Shown: one piece after another, positions 25,897 through 34,799 of the stretch
Position numbering within the stretch: the stretch's first letter is position 1
Layout: every line of letters starts with the position of its first letter
Origin: CAXXIC01 sp049315325
Lineage (GTDB): Bacteria; Bacteroidota; Bacteroidia; Bacteroidales; UBA7332
DNA length: 64,000 nt
Direction: 5' to 3'
Assembly (NCBI GenBank): GCA_049315325.1
Contig: JBMOKJ010000001.1
Location: 558,001 to 622,000, forward strand
Program-made: the position numbers and the translations under genes
The notes under the pieces: generated by a model
What the model was told of the DNA's origin: nothing
What the model saw: the letters and a program-made list of their open reading frames with translations, nothing else
The model's database searches: none

Positions 25897-26916
25897 TTAG
25901 AATTGTCCTGAAGCTTTAGTTGATTTCACGATTACCGAACCAATTTGGTAAGGACAACCGTTAGATGCTGGACGACGGTCTTCGAGACGACCTTTCCAAC
26001 CATCTTCTACTGTACCTACAGGGATACGGATAGAAGCACCACGGTCAGATACACCCCAAGAGAAATCGTGGATAGATGCAGTTTCGTGTTTACCAGTCAA
26101 ACGTTGGTCGTTGTATGCTCCATATACAGCCATGTGCTCAGGAACGTGTTTACCGAACTCAGCGCAGATTGCATCGAATACAGCTTTGTCACCGCAAGTT
26201 CTCATTTTACCGTTAGAGAAGTTAGCGTGCATACCCGAACCATTCCAGTCTGTTGCGCCTAGTGGTTTTGGATGCCATTCTACATAAACACCGTATTTTT
26301 CAGCAGTTCTTTCCAAGAAATAACGAGAAACCCAAATTTCGTCACCAGCTAATTTAGCGCCTTTAGAGAAAATTTGGTATTCCCACTGTCCTGTAGCTAC
26401 CTCACCGTTGATACCTTCGATGTTCAAGCCAGCCTCAAGACAGATGTCGAAATGCTCTTCTACGATTTCGCGACCGTAAGCATTGCGAGCTCCTACTGAA
26501 CAGTAGTATGGGCCTTGTGGGCGATCTGGGAAACCACCTTTAGGGAAACCTAATGGCATTTTAGTTTCAAGATCGTACAAGAAATATTCTTGTTCGTAAC
26601 CAAACCAGAAATCATTATCCTCATCTTGGATAGTTGCACGGTGGTTTGTTACGTGTGGAGTTCCATCTGGATTAAGAACTTCAGTCATTACGATGTAAGC
26701 ATCTTTGCGATCAGGATCTGGGCAAATGAAAACTGGTTTCAACAACAAGTCAGATGAACCACCTTGTGCTTGATTAGTTGAAGATCCGTCGAATGACCAC
26801 ATTGGGCAATCTTCCAATTTACCACTGAAATTTTCTTTAATGCGAGTTTTGCCTCTCAATACTTGAGTTGGCTCGCTTCCATCTAACCAGATGTACTCTA
26901 ATTTTGATTTGCTCAT
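25897..26916 (-). CDS. glnA: Glutamine synthetase, type II (eukaryote-like)
   Basis: 339 residues from the ATG at 26916 (MSKSKLEYIWLDG); the open frame extends 23 codons further upstream but that extension is not family-like. Motifs of GSII are WSFDGSSTNQA, QEYFLYD, PQGPYYCSVGA, ATGQWEYQ, GSGMHANFSNG and RLTGKHETASIHDFSWGVSD. Length is far below the about 470 of GSI and about 700 of GSIII, and fits the about 340-residue type II found in some Bacteroidota. It condenses ammonia with glutamate using ATP. It is monocistronic, with its own terminator and a long AT-rich upstream region; GSII lacks the adenylylation loop of GSI, so control is probably transcriptional. Confidence 0.95.
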   Translation of the reverse strand: MSKSKLEYIWLDGSEPTQVLRGKTRIKENFSGKLEDCPMWSFDGSSTNQAQGGSSDLLLKPVFICPDPDRKDAYIVMTEVLNPDGTPHVTNHRATIQDEDNDFWFGYEQEYFLYDLETKMPLGFPKGGFPDRPQGPYYCSVGARNAYGREIVEEHFDICLEAGLNIEGINGEVATGQWEYQIFSKGAKLAGDEIWVSRYFLERTAEKYGVYVEWHPKPLGATDWNGSGMHANFSNGKMRTCGDKAVFDAICAEFGKHVPEHMAVYGAYNDQRLTGKHETASIHDFSWGVSDRGASIRIPVGTVEDGWKGRLEDRRPASNGCPYQIGSVIVKSTKASGQF

Positions 26917-27243
26917 AACGATTTGAATTAAGTAATTGTTTATATTTCTTGTTTTTTGAATGCGAAATAAATAATATTGATGCAAAATAACGAAATAAAA
27001 AGCAAATTGTCAAACAATTCACGCATAAAAATAGCAAAAAAATAGTTAAGAATGGAATTTTAACACCTTTAGGATGAATTTTTTTAATTTTGTGTAACTT
27101 CTGATAGCAGAATGGCGTTATTTTGGAATTAATGATAGCGGCTAGGTTGAGCCTACATTAATGATAAACCAAATTTTCAACAAAAATTATACTCTGTTCA
27201 TATTCAAAATTTTCTTACTTTTGCAGGAATCAATTCAAACCCT
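26917..27243. other. Divergent intergenic region glnA-parC
   Basis: No gene is supported. The region is AT-rich and must hold the promoters of glnA (minus) and parC (plus); the only strong box found is at 27216. Confidence 0.5.
27216..27223 (+). promoter_or_regulatory. Putative -7 promoter box of parC
   Basis: TACTTTTG matches TAnnTTTG and lies 20 bases before the ATG. CTG stands 19 bases upstream of the box in the position where TTG is expected. Confidence 0.45.
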
Positions 27244-29949
27244 ATGTCTGACGAAACTTTAGATAACCTTCCCGAAGAGTTGGAAGAGAATATTGGCGCA
27301 GAAGCTGATGAGATTGCGCCCGAAAAAGCGGGGCACTCGGGCTACCGTGTGCCTTCTATTACAACCGAATTGACCAAGCATCACCTCTCGGGGATGTATC
27401 AAAACTGGTTTTTGGATTACGCATCGTATGTGATTCTAGAGCGTGCCGTGCCACACATCAACGACGGTCTGAAACCGGTTCAACGACGCATTCTTCACTC
27501 GATGAAACGCCTCGACGACGGACGCTACAACAAAGTGGCGAATGTGATTGGTCACACGATGCAGTTTCACCCACACGGCGACGCCTCTATTGGCGATGCG
27601 CTGGTGCAACTCGGACAAAAAGATTTATTGATTGATTGCCAAGGAAACTGGGGAAACATTCTCACCGGCGACGGAGCTGCTGCTCCCCGTTACATCGAAG
27701 CCCGATTGTCGAAATTTGCACTCGATGTCGTCTTCAACCCCAAAACCACCGAATGGAAAAAATCGTACGACGGACGAAACGATGAACCGGTGACACTTCC
27801 CGTGAAATTCCCGTTGCTATTGGCACAAGGTGTGGAAGGTATTGCGGTCGGTCTCTCTTCTAAAATATTACCTCACAACTTCAACGAACTGCTCGATGCG
27901 TCGATGGCGTATCTCAAAGGCGAGAAGTTTCAGCTTTTCCCCGATTTTCAAACGGGCGGTTTTATCGACGTAACTAAATACAACGACGGCGAGCGCGGCG
28001 GTTCGGTGAAAGTTCGCGCCAAAATTGAAAAGAAAGACAATAAAACGCTTTCTATCACCGAGATTCCTTTTGGAAAAACGACCTCAACGATTATTGAGTC
28101 AATCCTGAAAGCAACAGAAAAAGGCAAAATCAAAATCCGTAAGGTCGATGACAATACGGCGCAGAACGTAGAAATACTTGTGCATCTTCAACCGGGTGTT
28201 TCGTCAGATAAAACGATTGATGCACTTTATGCTTTCACCGATTGCGAAGTGAGCATTTCGCCTAACTGCTGTGTGATTTCGGAAAACAAACCACACTTCG
28301 TGAATGTGAGCACAGTGCTGAAGCACGACACCGACTTGACGCTAGTATTGCTCCGCACCGAATTAGAAATCGAAAAAGGCGAATTGCAGGAAAAACTCCA
28401 TTTTGCTTCACTCGAAAAGATTTTCATCGAAGAGCGCATCTACAAGGATAAACAATTCGAGAATTCTGCTTCGATGGACGAGGCACTGGCGCACATCGAC
28501 AAACGATTGGAGCCATTCAAACCGACATTTGTTCGCGAAATCACGAGAGAAGATTTACTCAAGTTGATGGAAATCAAAATGGGTCGAATCCTCAAATTCA
28601 ACTCCGACAAAGCGGAAGAGTTGATGGCAAACATCAAAACACAGATTGAAGGCATCGACCACCACTTGGCACACATCGTGGACTACACCATCGCATGGTA
28701 CCAACGCTTGAAAGAGAAATACGGCAAGAACTTCCCGCGGATGACCGAAATCCGCAATTTCGATACCATCGTGGCAACCAAAGTGGCAGAGGCGAACGAG
28801 AAACTATACATCAACCGCGAAGAAGGCTTCATTGGGACTTCTTTGCGCAAAGACGAGTTTATCAGCAACTGCTCCGACATCGACGACATCATTATTTTCT
28901 TCAAAGATGGAAAATACAAAATCGTGAAGGTGAGCGACAAGCAGTTTGTGGGCAAAGGCATCATTCACGTCAATGTGTTCAAGAAAAACGACAAGCGCAC
29001 CATCTACAACGCCATTTATCAAGATGGTAAAGGTGGCGCATACTATATCAAACGCTTTGCTGTGACTGGTTTGACGCGCGACAAAGAGTACGATCTGTCA
29101 CAAGGAAAAGCGGGTAGTAAGGTAGCTTACTTTACCGTTAATCCGAACGGAGAAGCCGAAGTAATCCGTGTGGTATTGAAACCAAATCCACGCTTGCGGA
29201 AAACGACTTTCGAAGAAGATTTCAGCAAAATAGCCATCAAAGGTCGGCAGTCGAACGGAAACATTCTGACCAAAAACGACGTGTTTCGCATCACACTTAA
29301 AAACCGTGGTGGTAGTACGCTCGGTGGACGAAAAGTCTGGTTCGACTGGGATGTGCTGCGCGTGAACTACGACGGTCGTGGCGACTACGTGGGCGAATTC
29401 CACAGCGAAGACCAAATATTGGTTGTGCTGAAAAATGGTGAATACTACACCACCAATTTCGATGCAGGGAATCACTACGAAGCCAACATTTTACGCATTG
29501 AGAAGTTCGACGGAAACAAAGTTTGGTCGGTCGCATTGTTCGATGCAGAGCAGGGCTTTCCGTATCTCAAACGGTTCAATTTCGAACCAACGGCCAAACG
29601 CCAAAGTTTTCTGGGCGAAAATCCGAAATCGGAGTTGTGGATTCTTACGTGCGAAGTCTATCCTCGCATCGAGGTGACGTTTGGTGGAGGCGACAGTTTC
29701 CGCGAACCAATCGAAATCGATGTGGATGAGTTTATCGCCGTGAAGAGTTTCCGCGCGAAAGGGAAACGCATTGCCACTTTTGCCATCGACAAAGTGAAAG
29801 AGTTGGAGCCAACTCGTTTCCCCGAAGTGGTGGTAGAAGAGCCGACAGAATCTGAGGTTGAGGACGAAGAAGAAATTGACGAAGATATTGCATCAGAATC
29901 TGACGAAGATATTTTGGACGATGCAACTGGTCAGATGAAATTATTCTAA
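27244..29949 (+). CDS. parC: DNA topoisomerase IV subunit A (type IIA topoisomerase)
   Basis: 901 residues. The breakage-reunion domain starts about residue 45 (HLSGMYQNWFLDYASYVILE), with the QRRILHSM and HPHGDASI motifs. The active-site tyrosine is Tyr150 in AAAPRYIEARLSK, preceded by GNWGNILTGDGA. A GyrA/ParC C-terminal beta-pinwheel region follows (about 560-860). The protein ends in a long acidic tail (about 855-895, rich in Glu and Asp) before QMKLF. The sequence resembles the bacteroidetal ParC-type subunit rather than GyrA (SMKRLDDGRYNKVANVIGHT instead of the GyrA YKKSARVVGDV pattern). Decatenation and supercoil relaxation are the expected roles. No parE gene is in the window. Confidence 0.92.
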   Translation: MSDETLDNLPEELEENIGAEADEIAPEKAGHSGYRVPSITTELTKHHLSGMYQNWFLDYASYVILERAVPHINDGLKPVQRRILHSMKRLDDGRYNKVANVIGHTMQFHPHGDASIGDALVQLGQKDLLIDCQGNWGNILTGDGAAAPRYIEARLSKFALDVVFNPKTTEWKKSYDGRNDEPVTLPVKFPLLLAQGVEGIAVGLSSKILPHNFNELLDASMAYLKGEKFQLFPDFQTGGFIDVTKYNDGERGGSVKVRAKIEKKDNKTLSITEIPFGKTTSTIIESILKATEKGKIKIRKVDDNTAQNVEILVHLQPGVSSDKTIDALYAFTDCEVSISPNCCVISENKPHFVNVSTVLKHDTDLTLVLLRTELEIEKGELQEKLHFASLEKIFIEERIYKDKQFENSASMDEALAHIDKRLEPFKPTFVREITREDLLKLMEIKMGRILKFNSDKAEELMANIKTQIEGIDHHLAHIVDYTIAWYQRLKEKYGKNFPRMTEIRNFDTIVATKVAEANEKLYINREEGFIGTSLRKDEFISNCSDIDDIIIFFKDGKYKIVKVSDKQFVGKGIIHVNVFKKNDKRTIYNAIYQDGKGGAYYIKRFAVTGLTRDKEYDLSQGKAGSKVAYFTVNPNGEAEVIRVVLKPNPRLRKTTFEEDFSKIAIKGRQSNGNILTKNDVFRITLKNRGGSTLGGRKVWFDWDVLRVNYDGRGDYVGEFHSEDQILVVLKNGEYYTTNFDAGNHYEANILRIEKFDGNKVWSVALFDAEQGFPYLKRFNFEPTAKRQSFLGENPKSELWILTCEVYPRIEVTFGGGDSFREPIEIDVDEFIAVKSFRAKGKRIATFAIDKVKELEPTRFPEVVVEEPTESEVEDEEEIDEDIASESDEDILDDATGQMKLF

Positions 29950-30030
29950 TTGAGATTCTTTCAATAAATAAAGCTTTACAGTTTTTTCCGAGTGAGTATT
30001 TCAGCATTTCATTAATAAATGCTTAATCGT

Positions 30031-30210
30031 TAGTCCCAGTGGGGACAAACACAAATATCAAGCGTCGAAATCTTGTAGAGTGAGTGAGTCCAATAACGAT
30101 TATTCTACTAATGGTAGTATGATGTATGGACGATTGAGCGAGTTATTTCGACTATGTTTTTTTTTGCTTACTTTTTTTTGCGCCAAAAAAAAGCAAGACC
30201 CGCGGTAGCG
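30031..30210 (+). repeat. Composite intergenic repeat, copy A
   Basis: It starts with gttagtcccagtggggacaa (hairpin gtccc-agtg-gggac), continues with a conserved stretch around gtcgaaatcttgtagagtga, then atggacgattgagcgagtta, and ends with cccgcggtagcg. The same blocks in the same order occur at 40511-40721. The rest of the parC to 30289 gap holds no supported gene. Confidence 0.7.
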
Positions 30211-30288
30211 AAAAGGAAGTTGGAGTGATAAATCTATTACATTTGGTTTAAGCATTATATTCGTTATAGAACCATTAACAAAATACAA

Positions 30289-31107
30289 ATGAATTTTCGA
30301 ACTGCGATTCTTGCTTTTTGTATGTTGGTGAATGCCACGCTCTTGCAAGCGCAAAAGGATTCGTTGATTCGCTCAAAACAACTTTCCGTCCTATTTGGGT
30401 ATGGCAACTACGGCGCTCTCGAAACCTATCTCAGTCCTTATAAATACAGTGGTACAGATTATCGCTTGATAGGTGAATTGTCTGCGTTTCGCAACGAAAA
30501 CAAACTCTTTCTTCAACACACCCTGAACCTCAACTACTCGAAGCTGACCAACTTCTCGGGACGCGGCCTTTCGCATGTGGGGATGGCAGACTACACCTAC
30601 GGCCGTCACTACAAAGTCTGGCAAAATTCTCACTATCAATGGTTTGTTGGTCCTTCGATGACTGCCAATTTCGGCGCAATATACAATGTGCGAAACGACA
30701 ACAATCCAGTGCAGGTGAAAGCGGCAATCAACCTCAACCTGTCGAGCATGGAGGAGTATCGTTTCAAGCTAAAATCACGTCCTATCACCGTTCGCTACGA
30801 GTTTCGAATTCCGATGCTTGGTGCAGGTTTTGCACCCGAATATGGAGCATCGTACTACGAAATGTTTCAACTTGGAAACACAAAGGGAATCGTACATTTC
30901 CTCTCACTTCACAATCAGTTGGCTATGCAAAATTGCATTACGGTCAATGTCCCAATTGGAGGAAACAATTTGCGGGTGGGCTATTACAACAACTATTACC
31001 AAACCCGTATCAACAGTCTCGAGACATCGCTAACGGCGCACAATTTTGTGCTCGGTTATTCGGGAGAAATATTCACAGTTGCTCACCACAAAAAAGGGAA
31101 AAGATGA
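30289..31107 (+). CDS. Exported beta-barrel-like protein (DUF3316-like)
   Basis: 272 residues with an N-terminal signal peptide (hydrophobic to about residue 20, ending LLQAQKD). The mature part has alternating aromatic and polar strands, with ETYLSPYKYSGTDYRLIGE, HYQWFVGPSMTANFGAIYN and RVGYYNNYYQTRI, the style of a small outer-membrane barrel. It resembles the bacteroidetal DUF3316 group, an attribution by recall only. The stop overlaps the start of the S41 lipoprotein peptidase (ATGA), so the pair is coupled. Function unknown; an envelope location is well supported. Confidence 0.7.
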   Translation: MNFRTAILAFCMLVNATLLQAQKDSLIRSKQLSVLFGYGNYGALETYLSPYKYSGTDYRLIGELSAFRNENKLFLQHTLNLNYSKLTNFSGRGLSHVGMADYTYGRHYKVWQNSHYQWFVGPSMTANFGAIYNVRNDNNPVQVKAAINLNLSSMEEYRFKLKSRPITVRYEFRIPMLGAGFAPEYGASYYEMFQLGNTKGIVHFLSLHNQLAMQNCITVNVPIGGNNLRVGYYNNYYQTRINSLETSLTAHNFVLGYSGEIFTVAHHKKGKR

Positions 31108-32117
31108 AAAAGCTACTTCTAATCTTCTTCCCACTACTCCTTTTGGCTTGTATCGAGGAACCTAAATATTCCGATACACCACGCGACAATTTCGAAGCGT
31201 TGTGGAAAATTATGGACGAGCACTACTGCTTTTTCGACTACAAAGCCATCGATTGGAATGAGGTGCACGACCGCTACAGCAAACGCATCACCAATTCGAT
31301 GAACGAAGAGCAGCTTTTTGGTGTGCTCGGCGAAATGCTTGGCGAGCTGAAAGACGGACACGTCAATCTCTATTCGTCGTTCGATATCACGCGCTACTGG
31401 TCTTGGTACGAAGATTATCCTGCCAACTTTAGCATGGATTTGGTCAAGAAATACTACCTCGGTAAAAATTACCTGATTTCGTCGGGAGTCAAATACAAGC
31501 TCTTTACCGACAACGTCGGCTACATCTACTACGAAAGCTTTTCGGATGGCATTGGCGATGGCAACCTCGATCAAGTAATCTCGAAATTCAGTAGTTGCAA
31601 CGGCATCATCATCGACATTCGCGACAACGGCGGTGGCAGCCTGACCAATGTGGATATTCTTGCGGCTCGGTTTACGAACGAACGCAAACTGGTGGGTTAT
31701 ATCCAACACAAAACAGGAAAAGGACACTCCGATTTTTCGTCGCTTTATCCCAAATATCTCGAAACAACGGGCAGATTACGGTTTCAGAAGCCAGTGGTGG
31801 TGTTGACCAACAGGCATTGCTTTAGCTCAGCCAACGACTTTGTGAGTGTGATGAAGCAGCTACCAAATGTGACCATTATGGGAGACAAAACGGGTGGCGG
31901 CAGCGGATTGCCTTTCAACTCTGAGCTTCCCAACGGGTGGTCAATCCGATTCTCCGCCAGTCCACTCTACGATGCGGATAAGACCCAAACCGAATTTGGC
32001 ATCGACCCCGATGTGGTGGTAGAGACTACTGACTCTGATGCTAAAAAAGGCTTCGATACCATCATCGAAGCGGCTCGGAAACTCATTGCAGAAAAGGCAA
32101 AGAGTTCTTCACTTTGA
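31104..32117 (+). CDS. S41 family lipoprotein peptidase (tail-specific/tricorn-like)
   Basis: 337 residues from the ATG at 31104; the open frame runs further upstream but overlaps the preceding gene and the lipoprotein signal marks the true start. Signal MKKLLLIFFPLLLLAC has lipobox Cys16. The S41 core has IIIDIRDNGGGSLTNV, the serine in NRHCFSSANDF and the general-base lysine in MGDKTGGGSGLP. An N-terminal helical region (WKIMDEHYCFF) is typical of the bacteroidetal S41 group. It is predicted to be a lipid-anchored serine protease in the envelope. It is translationally coupled to a beta-barrel-like protein, so maturation or turnover of outer-membrane proteins is a guess. Confidence 0.88.
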   Translation: MKKLLLIFFPLLLLACIEEPKYSDTPRDNFEALWKIMDEHYCFFDYKAIDWNEVHDRYSKRITNSMNEEQLFGVLGEMLGELKDGHVNLYSSFDITRYWSWYEDYPANFSMDLVKKYYLGKNYLISSGVKYKLFTDNVGYIYYESFSDGIGDGNLDQVISKFSSCNGIIIDIRDNGGGSLTNVDILAARFTNERKLVGYIQHKTGKGHSDFSSLYPKYLETTGRLRFQKPVVVLTNRHCFSSANDFVSVMKQLPNVTIMGDKTGGGSGLPFNSELPNGWSIRFSASPLYDADKTQTEFGIDPDVVVETTDSDAKKGFDTIIEAARKLIAEKAKSSSL

Positions 32118-32160
32118 TTTTTCTCTTCCATCAAGGCGGGTTTAGAATTCGAAAATTCAA

Positions 32161-32232
32161 TATCTTTGTTGTCGTAGCACAGTTCCTAATAATAAATAAG
32201 GGGACGGAATACAATTCCGCCCCGACGGGGGG
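32161..32232 (+). repeat. Dispersed intergenic repeat, copy 2
   Basis: It begins TATCTTTGTTGTCGTAGCAC, then AGTTCCTAATAATAAATAAG and the palindrome CGGAATACAATTCCG. It is nearly identical in layout to copy 4 at 33155. Confidence 0.7.
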
Positions 32233-32294
32233 AAACTAAATCAACCTTAGGTGAAGATATTGTGAAATCAAAATTAGAAAAAAAGTGATTAAAA

Positions 32295-32501
32295 ATGAAT
32301 TTCAAAGAATTACTACTATTTTTTTTGTTCTCAGCACTTTCTATATTTTTTTATCTGTTCCATAAAGAATGGTTAAAAAATAGAATAGAACACAAAAATG
32401 ACTATGCTGACATCGACACGTCCCTCACAAAGTTTAGAAATTGGATGATAATAGTTACTTTAGCAATAATATCTCTGATATTTCTTTTTAAATCTTTTTA
32501 A
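32295..32501 (+). CDS. Small membrane protein, unrecognised (68 aa)
   Basis: 68 residues with two hydrophobic helices (about 5-22 and 48-66), separated by a charged loop (KEWLKNRIEHKNDYAD). No family is recognised. It is followed after 14 bases by a second very small membrane protein gene (32516), suggesting a two-gene unit. It lies in an AT-rich stretch between repeat copies. Support comes from the clear two-helix hairpin topology. Confidence 0.5.
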   Translation: MNFKELLLFFLFSALSIFFYLFHKEWLKNRIEHKNDYADIDTSLTKFRNWMIIVTLAIISLIFLFKSF

Positions 32502-32515
32502 TAAACTCAATATAA

Positions 32516-32689
32516 ATGGAAATCTTTTCAAAACTCATATACCCAATCTTATTTGTACTAATCGGATTATTTCTAAAAACTACAAGAATAAAGAAGTTAG
32601 CTTCTGCAAAGGGGTGGTGGAGAACATTAGTATTATTGGGTATTATTGGGATAATCTTACGTTTGATAGATATTGTAATCTCTTGGTAA
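32516..32689 (+). CDS. Very small membrane protein, unrecognised (57 aa)
   Basis: 57 codons opening MEIFSKLIYPILFVLIGLFL and ending LRLIDIVISW. Two hydrophobic helices flank a basic loop (KTTRIKKLASAKGWWR), so the loop should face the cytoplasm. It sits 14 bases after the 68-residue membrane protein gene on the same strand. No homology is recognised. As a pair of two-helix proteins of opposite loop charge they might interact, or be toxin-like; both ideas are speculative. Confidence 0.45.
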   Translation: MEIFSKLIYPILFVLIGLFLKTTRIKKLASAKGWWRTLVLLGIIGIILRLIDIVISW

Positions 32690-33004
32690 TGTTTCAGATT
32701 TGGAGTTAGAGAAGTAACGTTTTAAAAATCAACTAAAATAAGCAAATAATAAACGAAGATGGTGGGTAGAAATGCTCACCATTCTTTGTTTTCAGACCTA
32801 CAATCCCGTGCGATAGTTGCGCAATTCGCGACGGAGGAGGTTCGATTTCGACTGTGCGAATTCGTCTAATTTTGCCCAAAAGCGTGGGCTATGGTTCATC
32901 TCCCATCGCCACGGATATAATGCAGTAGAAAGATGATGTGGTTGTCGGGAATTGCATTCCCACCTTCTTAATATTATAAGCATTCGCAATGCGAAAAAAA
33001 TAGA

Positions 33005-33066
33005 TATATTTGTTGTCGGAACGTAGTTCCTTATAATACTAAAAAAGCGGGATAGCATATCCCGCT
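33005..33066 (+). repeat. Dispersed intergenic repeat, copy 3
   Basis: TATATTTGTTGTCGGAACGT then AGTTCCTTATAAT, followed by the palindrome GCGGGATAGCATATCCCGC in place of CGGAATACAATTCCG. Confidence 0.65.
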
Positions 33067-33154
33067 AACGAACACCGCCATTGTGCGGTATATCCGAGAG
33101 GACGGGTTGAATCGAAGATCAGCGGAGCTAATTTGCAATTCCGATAATAAGAAA

Positions 33155-33225
33155 TATATTTGTTGTCGGATCACAGATCCTAATAATAAATAAGGGGACG
33201 GAGTACAATTCCGCACCGACGAGAG
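33155..33225 (+). repeat. Dispersed intergenic repeat, copy 4
   Basis: TATATTTGTTGTCGGATCAC then AGATCCTAATAATAAATAAG and CGGAGTACAATTCCG. It is the closest relative of copy 2 at 32161. Confidence 0.7.
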
Positions 33226-33306
33226 ATGTAGCTGTCTTTGATAGAATAAAGGGGCCTGCCTTTTGGCAATCAGATTCCATCTGACAATTAAATAAATTAT
33301 AAACAG

Positions 33307-33894
33307 ATGAAAACTACGATATTATTGTTTACTTTTCTGGCTTTCATTTTGCAATTAAAATCTCAGAATTCGGAAGTAGAAATTTACGTAATGCAAAACA
33401 ACACAATCGTAAAAGGTAAACTGTTACAGGGCTCCCAAGATTCTGTTCGTATCATGGTGGATAGTGTTACAACTTTGGCATTTGCAAAATCTGAATTGGA
33501 AGGAAAAGAATTGTCCGTCTCGAAAGAAGTAAATAAATTTCAGAAAAAACTGATGAGAAAAGAGAGTATTGAAGTTCGAAATTCATTTCCTGGCATTTAT
33601 CAGATAAAGAACGGTCAAACTATAAAAGGTAAAATAATGTTTGGAATTGCAACACTTGGTCTAGTTGGATTAATCTCATCAGGTGTAGTTTTCGTTGCTG
33701 TATTGACAACGACTCCAGGTTTAAATGGCGTTTTAGTCGCTTTCTCAAAATCTGCGATTTTATTCGCAACTTCTACAGTATTTGTGGGTGTTGGTTCGGG
33801 ATGGTCAATCGGTGATAAGTTTAAAACAATTAAGCAGAAAGTCAAAAATCGGTATTACTATCGTGGGATACTACCAACTGGCGCCGGTTTGTAA
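33307..33894 (+). CDS. Exported/membrane protein, unrecognised (195 aa)
   Basis: 195 residues. The N-terminal signal-like segment (MKTTILLFTFLAFILQLKSQ) is followed by a soluble part (about 20-100) rich in beta strands (EVEIYVMQNNTIVKGKLLQG) and by two glycine-rich hydrophobic segments (about 105-135 and 140-165), then a basic C-terminus. No family is recognised; the first half resembles small SH3-like stretches seen in bacteroidetal lipoprotein and membrane proteins (NNTIVKGKLLQGSQDSVRI). It stands 62 bases before an SDR gene on the same strand. Confidence 0.55.
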   Translation: MKTTILLFTFLAFILQLKSQNSEVEIYVMQNNTIVKGKLLQGSQDSVRIMVDSVTTLAFAKSELEGKELSVSKEVNKFQKKLMRKESIEVRNSFPGIYQIKNGQTIKGKIMFGIATLGLVGLISSGVVFVAVLTTTPGLNGVLVAFSKSAILFATSTVFVGVGSGWSIGDKFKTIKQKVKNRYYYRGILPTGAGL

Positions 33895-33956
33895 TTTGCT
33901 ATAAAAGAGGTAGGCAAAGCTCCCAAAATTTAAAACTAAATTAAAACAATTATAAA

Positions 33957-34736
33957 ATGAAAAATACAGCATTGATAACAGGAGCATCCAACGGAATTGG
34001 ATTAGAATTGGCTAAAATACATGCCTCAAAAGGAGGTGATTTGGTTTTGGTAGCGAGAAACAAATCTAAATTAGATGAACTTAAATCAGAGTTAGAAAAT
34101 CAATTTGGTGTTACGGTTTATACTATTGGCAAAGACCTTTCTGCGATAAATGCTGCACATGAAGTATATGCTGAAACAAACAAACAAAATATCCAAATTG
34201 ACTACTTAATAAATAATGCAGGATTTGGCGATTTTGGGATGCTTGAAGAATCTGATTGGAACAAACAACTGGATATGATTAATCTGAACATCACTACACT
34301 GACGCATTTCACAAAACTATATCTACAAGATATGGTGAAACGAAGAAGTGGGAAGATAATGAATGTGGCTTCAACTGCAGCGTTCCAACCCGGACCAACG
34401 ATGTCGGTCTATTGTGCAACCAAAGCGTATGTGTTGAGTTTTACGGAAGCAGTTAGCAATGAAGTGAGCGACAAAGGAATTACCGTAACGGCGCTTTGTC
34501 CAGGTGCGACCGAAACAGGTTTTCAAGCAGCAGGAGGACTGGACGAAAGCGAACTTTTCAAAGGCAAAAAATTGCCAACAGCTAAAGAAGTTGCTGATTA
34601 TGGTTATAAATCAATGATAAAAGGAAAGACGGTTGCAATACACGGAATAATGAATAATATAATGTCTACCTCTATAAGATTTATCCCAAGAGCCTTGGTT
34701 TTAAAGGTTTCACGAAAAATGTTAGACAAAGCTTAA
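33957..34736 (+). CDS. Short-chain dehydrogenase/reductase (SDR) family
   Basis: 259 residues. The cofactor-binding TGxxxGxG motif is TGASNGIG (near residue 8), NNAGFGDFG is the NNAG motif, the catalytic Ser is in MNVASTAAF and the catalytic YxxxK is YCATKAY. LCPGATETGF is the typical PG motif. This is the classical SDR layout; the sequence style (ALITGASNGIGLELAKIHAS) is of the DltE/YqjQ-like branch of NAD(P)-dependent oxidoreductases. Substrate unknown. It is followed directly by a strong hairpin terminator. Confidence 0.92.
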   Translation: MKNTALITGASNGIGLELAKIHASKGGDLVLVARNKSKLDELKSELENQFGVTVYTIGKDLSAINAAHEVYAETNKQNIQIDYLINNAGFGDFGMLEESDWNKQLDMINLNITTLTHFTKLYLQDMVKRRSGKIMNVASTAAFQPGPTMSVYCATKAYVLSFTEAVSNEVSDKGITVTALCPGATETGFQAAGGLDESELFKGKKLPTAKEVADYGYKSMIKGKTVAIHGIMNNIMSTSIRFIPRALVLKVSRKMLDKA

Positions 34737-34743
34737 CTAGCTC

Positions 34744-34770
34744 AAGGCGGATGTTTCATCCGCCTTTTTT
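34744..34770 (+). terminator. Terminator of the SDR gene
   Basis: A perfect 10-bp stem (aaggcggatg with catccgcctt) and a 3-base loop followed by a T-run, 8 bases after the stop codon. Confidence 0.9.
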
Positions 34771-34799
34771 GTACAAAAAAGGATTTTATGGGTTAGTAA

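Larger units (their letters stand above)
32690..33306. other. Non-coding hairpin array with possible gene remnant
   Basis: No intact gene. Palindromes include gggaattgcattccc (32948), gcgggatagcatatcccgc (33046) and ccgccattgtgcgg (33069), interleaved with two copies of the dispersed repeat. The minus-strand reading of about 32798-32945 ends in a protein-like stretch (YPWRWEMNHSPRFWAKLDE...), which may be the 3' end of a lost gene; the family is not recognised. Confidence 0.5.

Noticed and set aside
26917..26985. N-terminal extension of glutamine synthetase
   Set aside because: Type II glutamine synthetases begin at the MSKSKLEY-like position; the extra 23 residues look like translated leader DNA.
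30639..31103. 155-codon N-terminal extension of the S41 peptidase frame
   Set aside because: It overlaps the beta-barrel-like gene in another frame, and a perfect lipoprotein signal begins at 31104.
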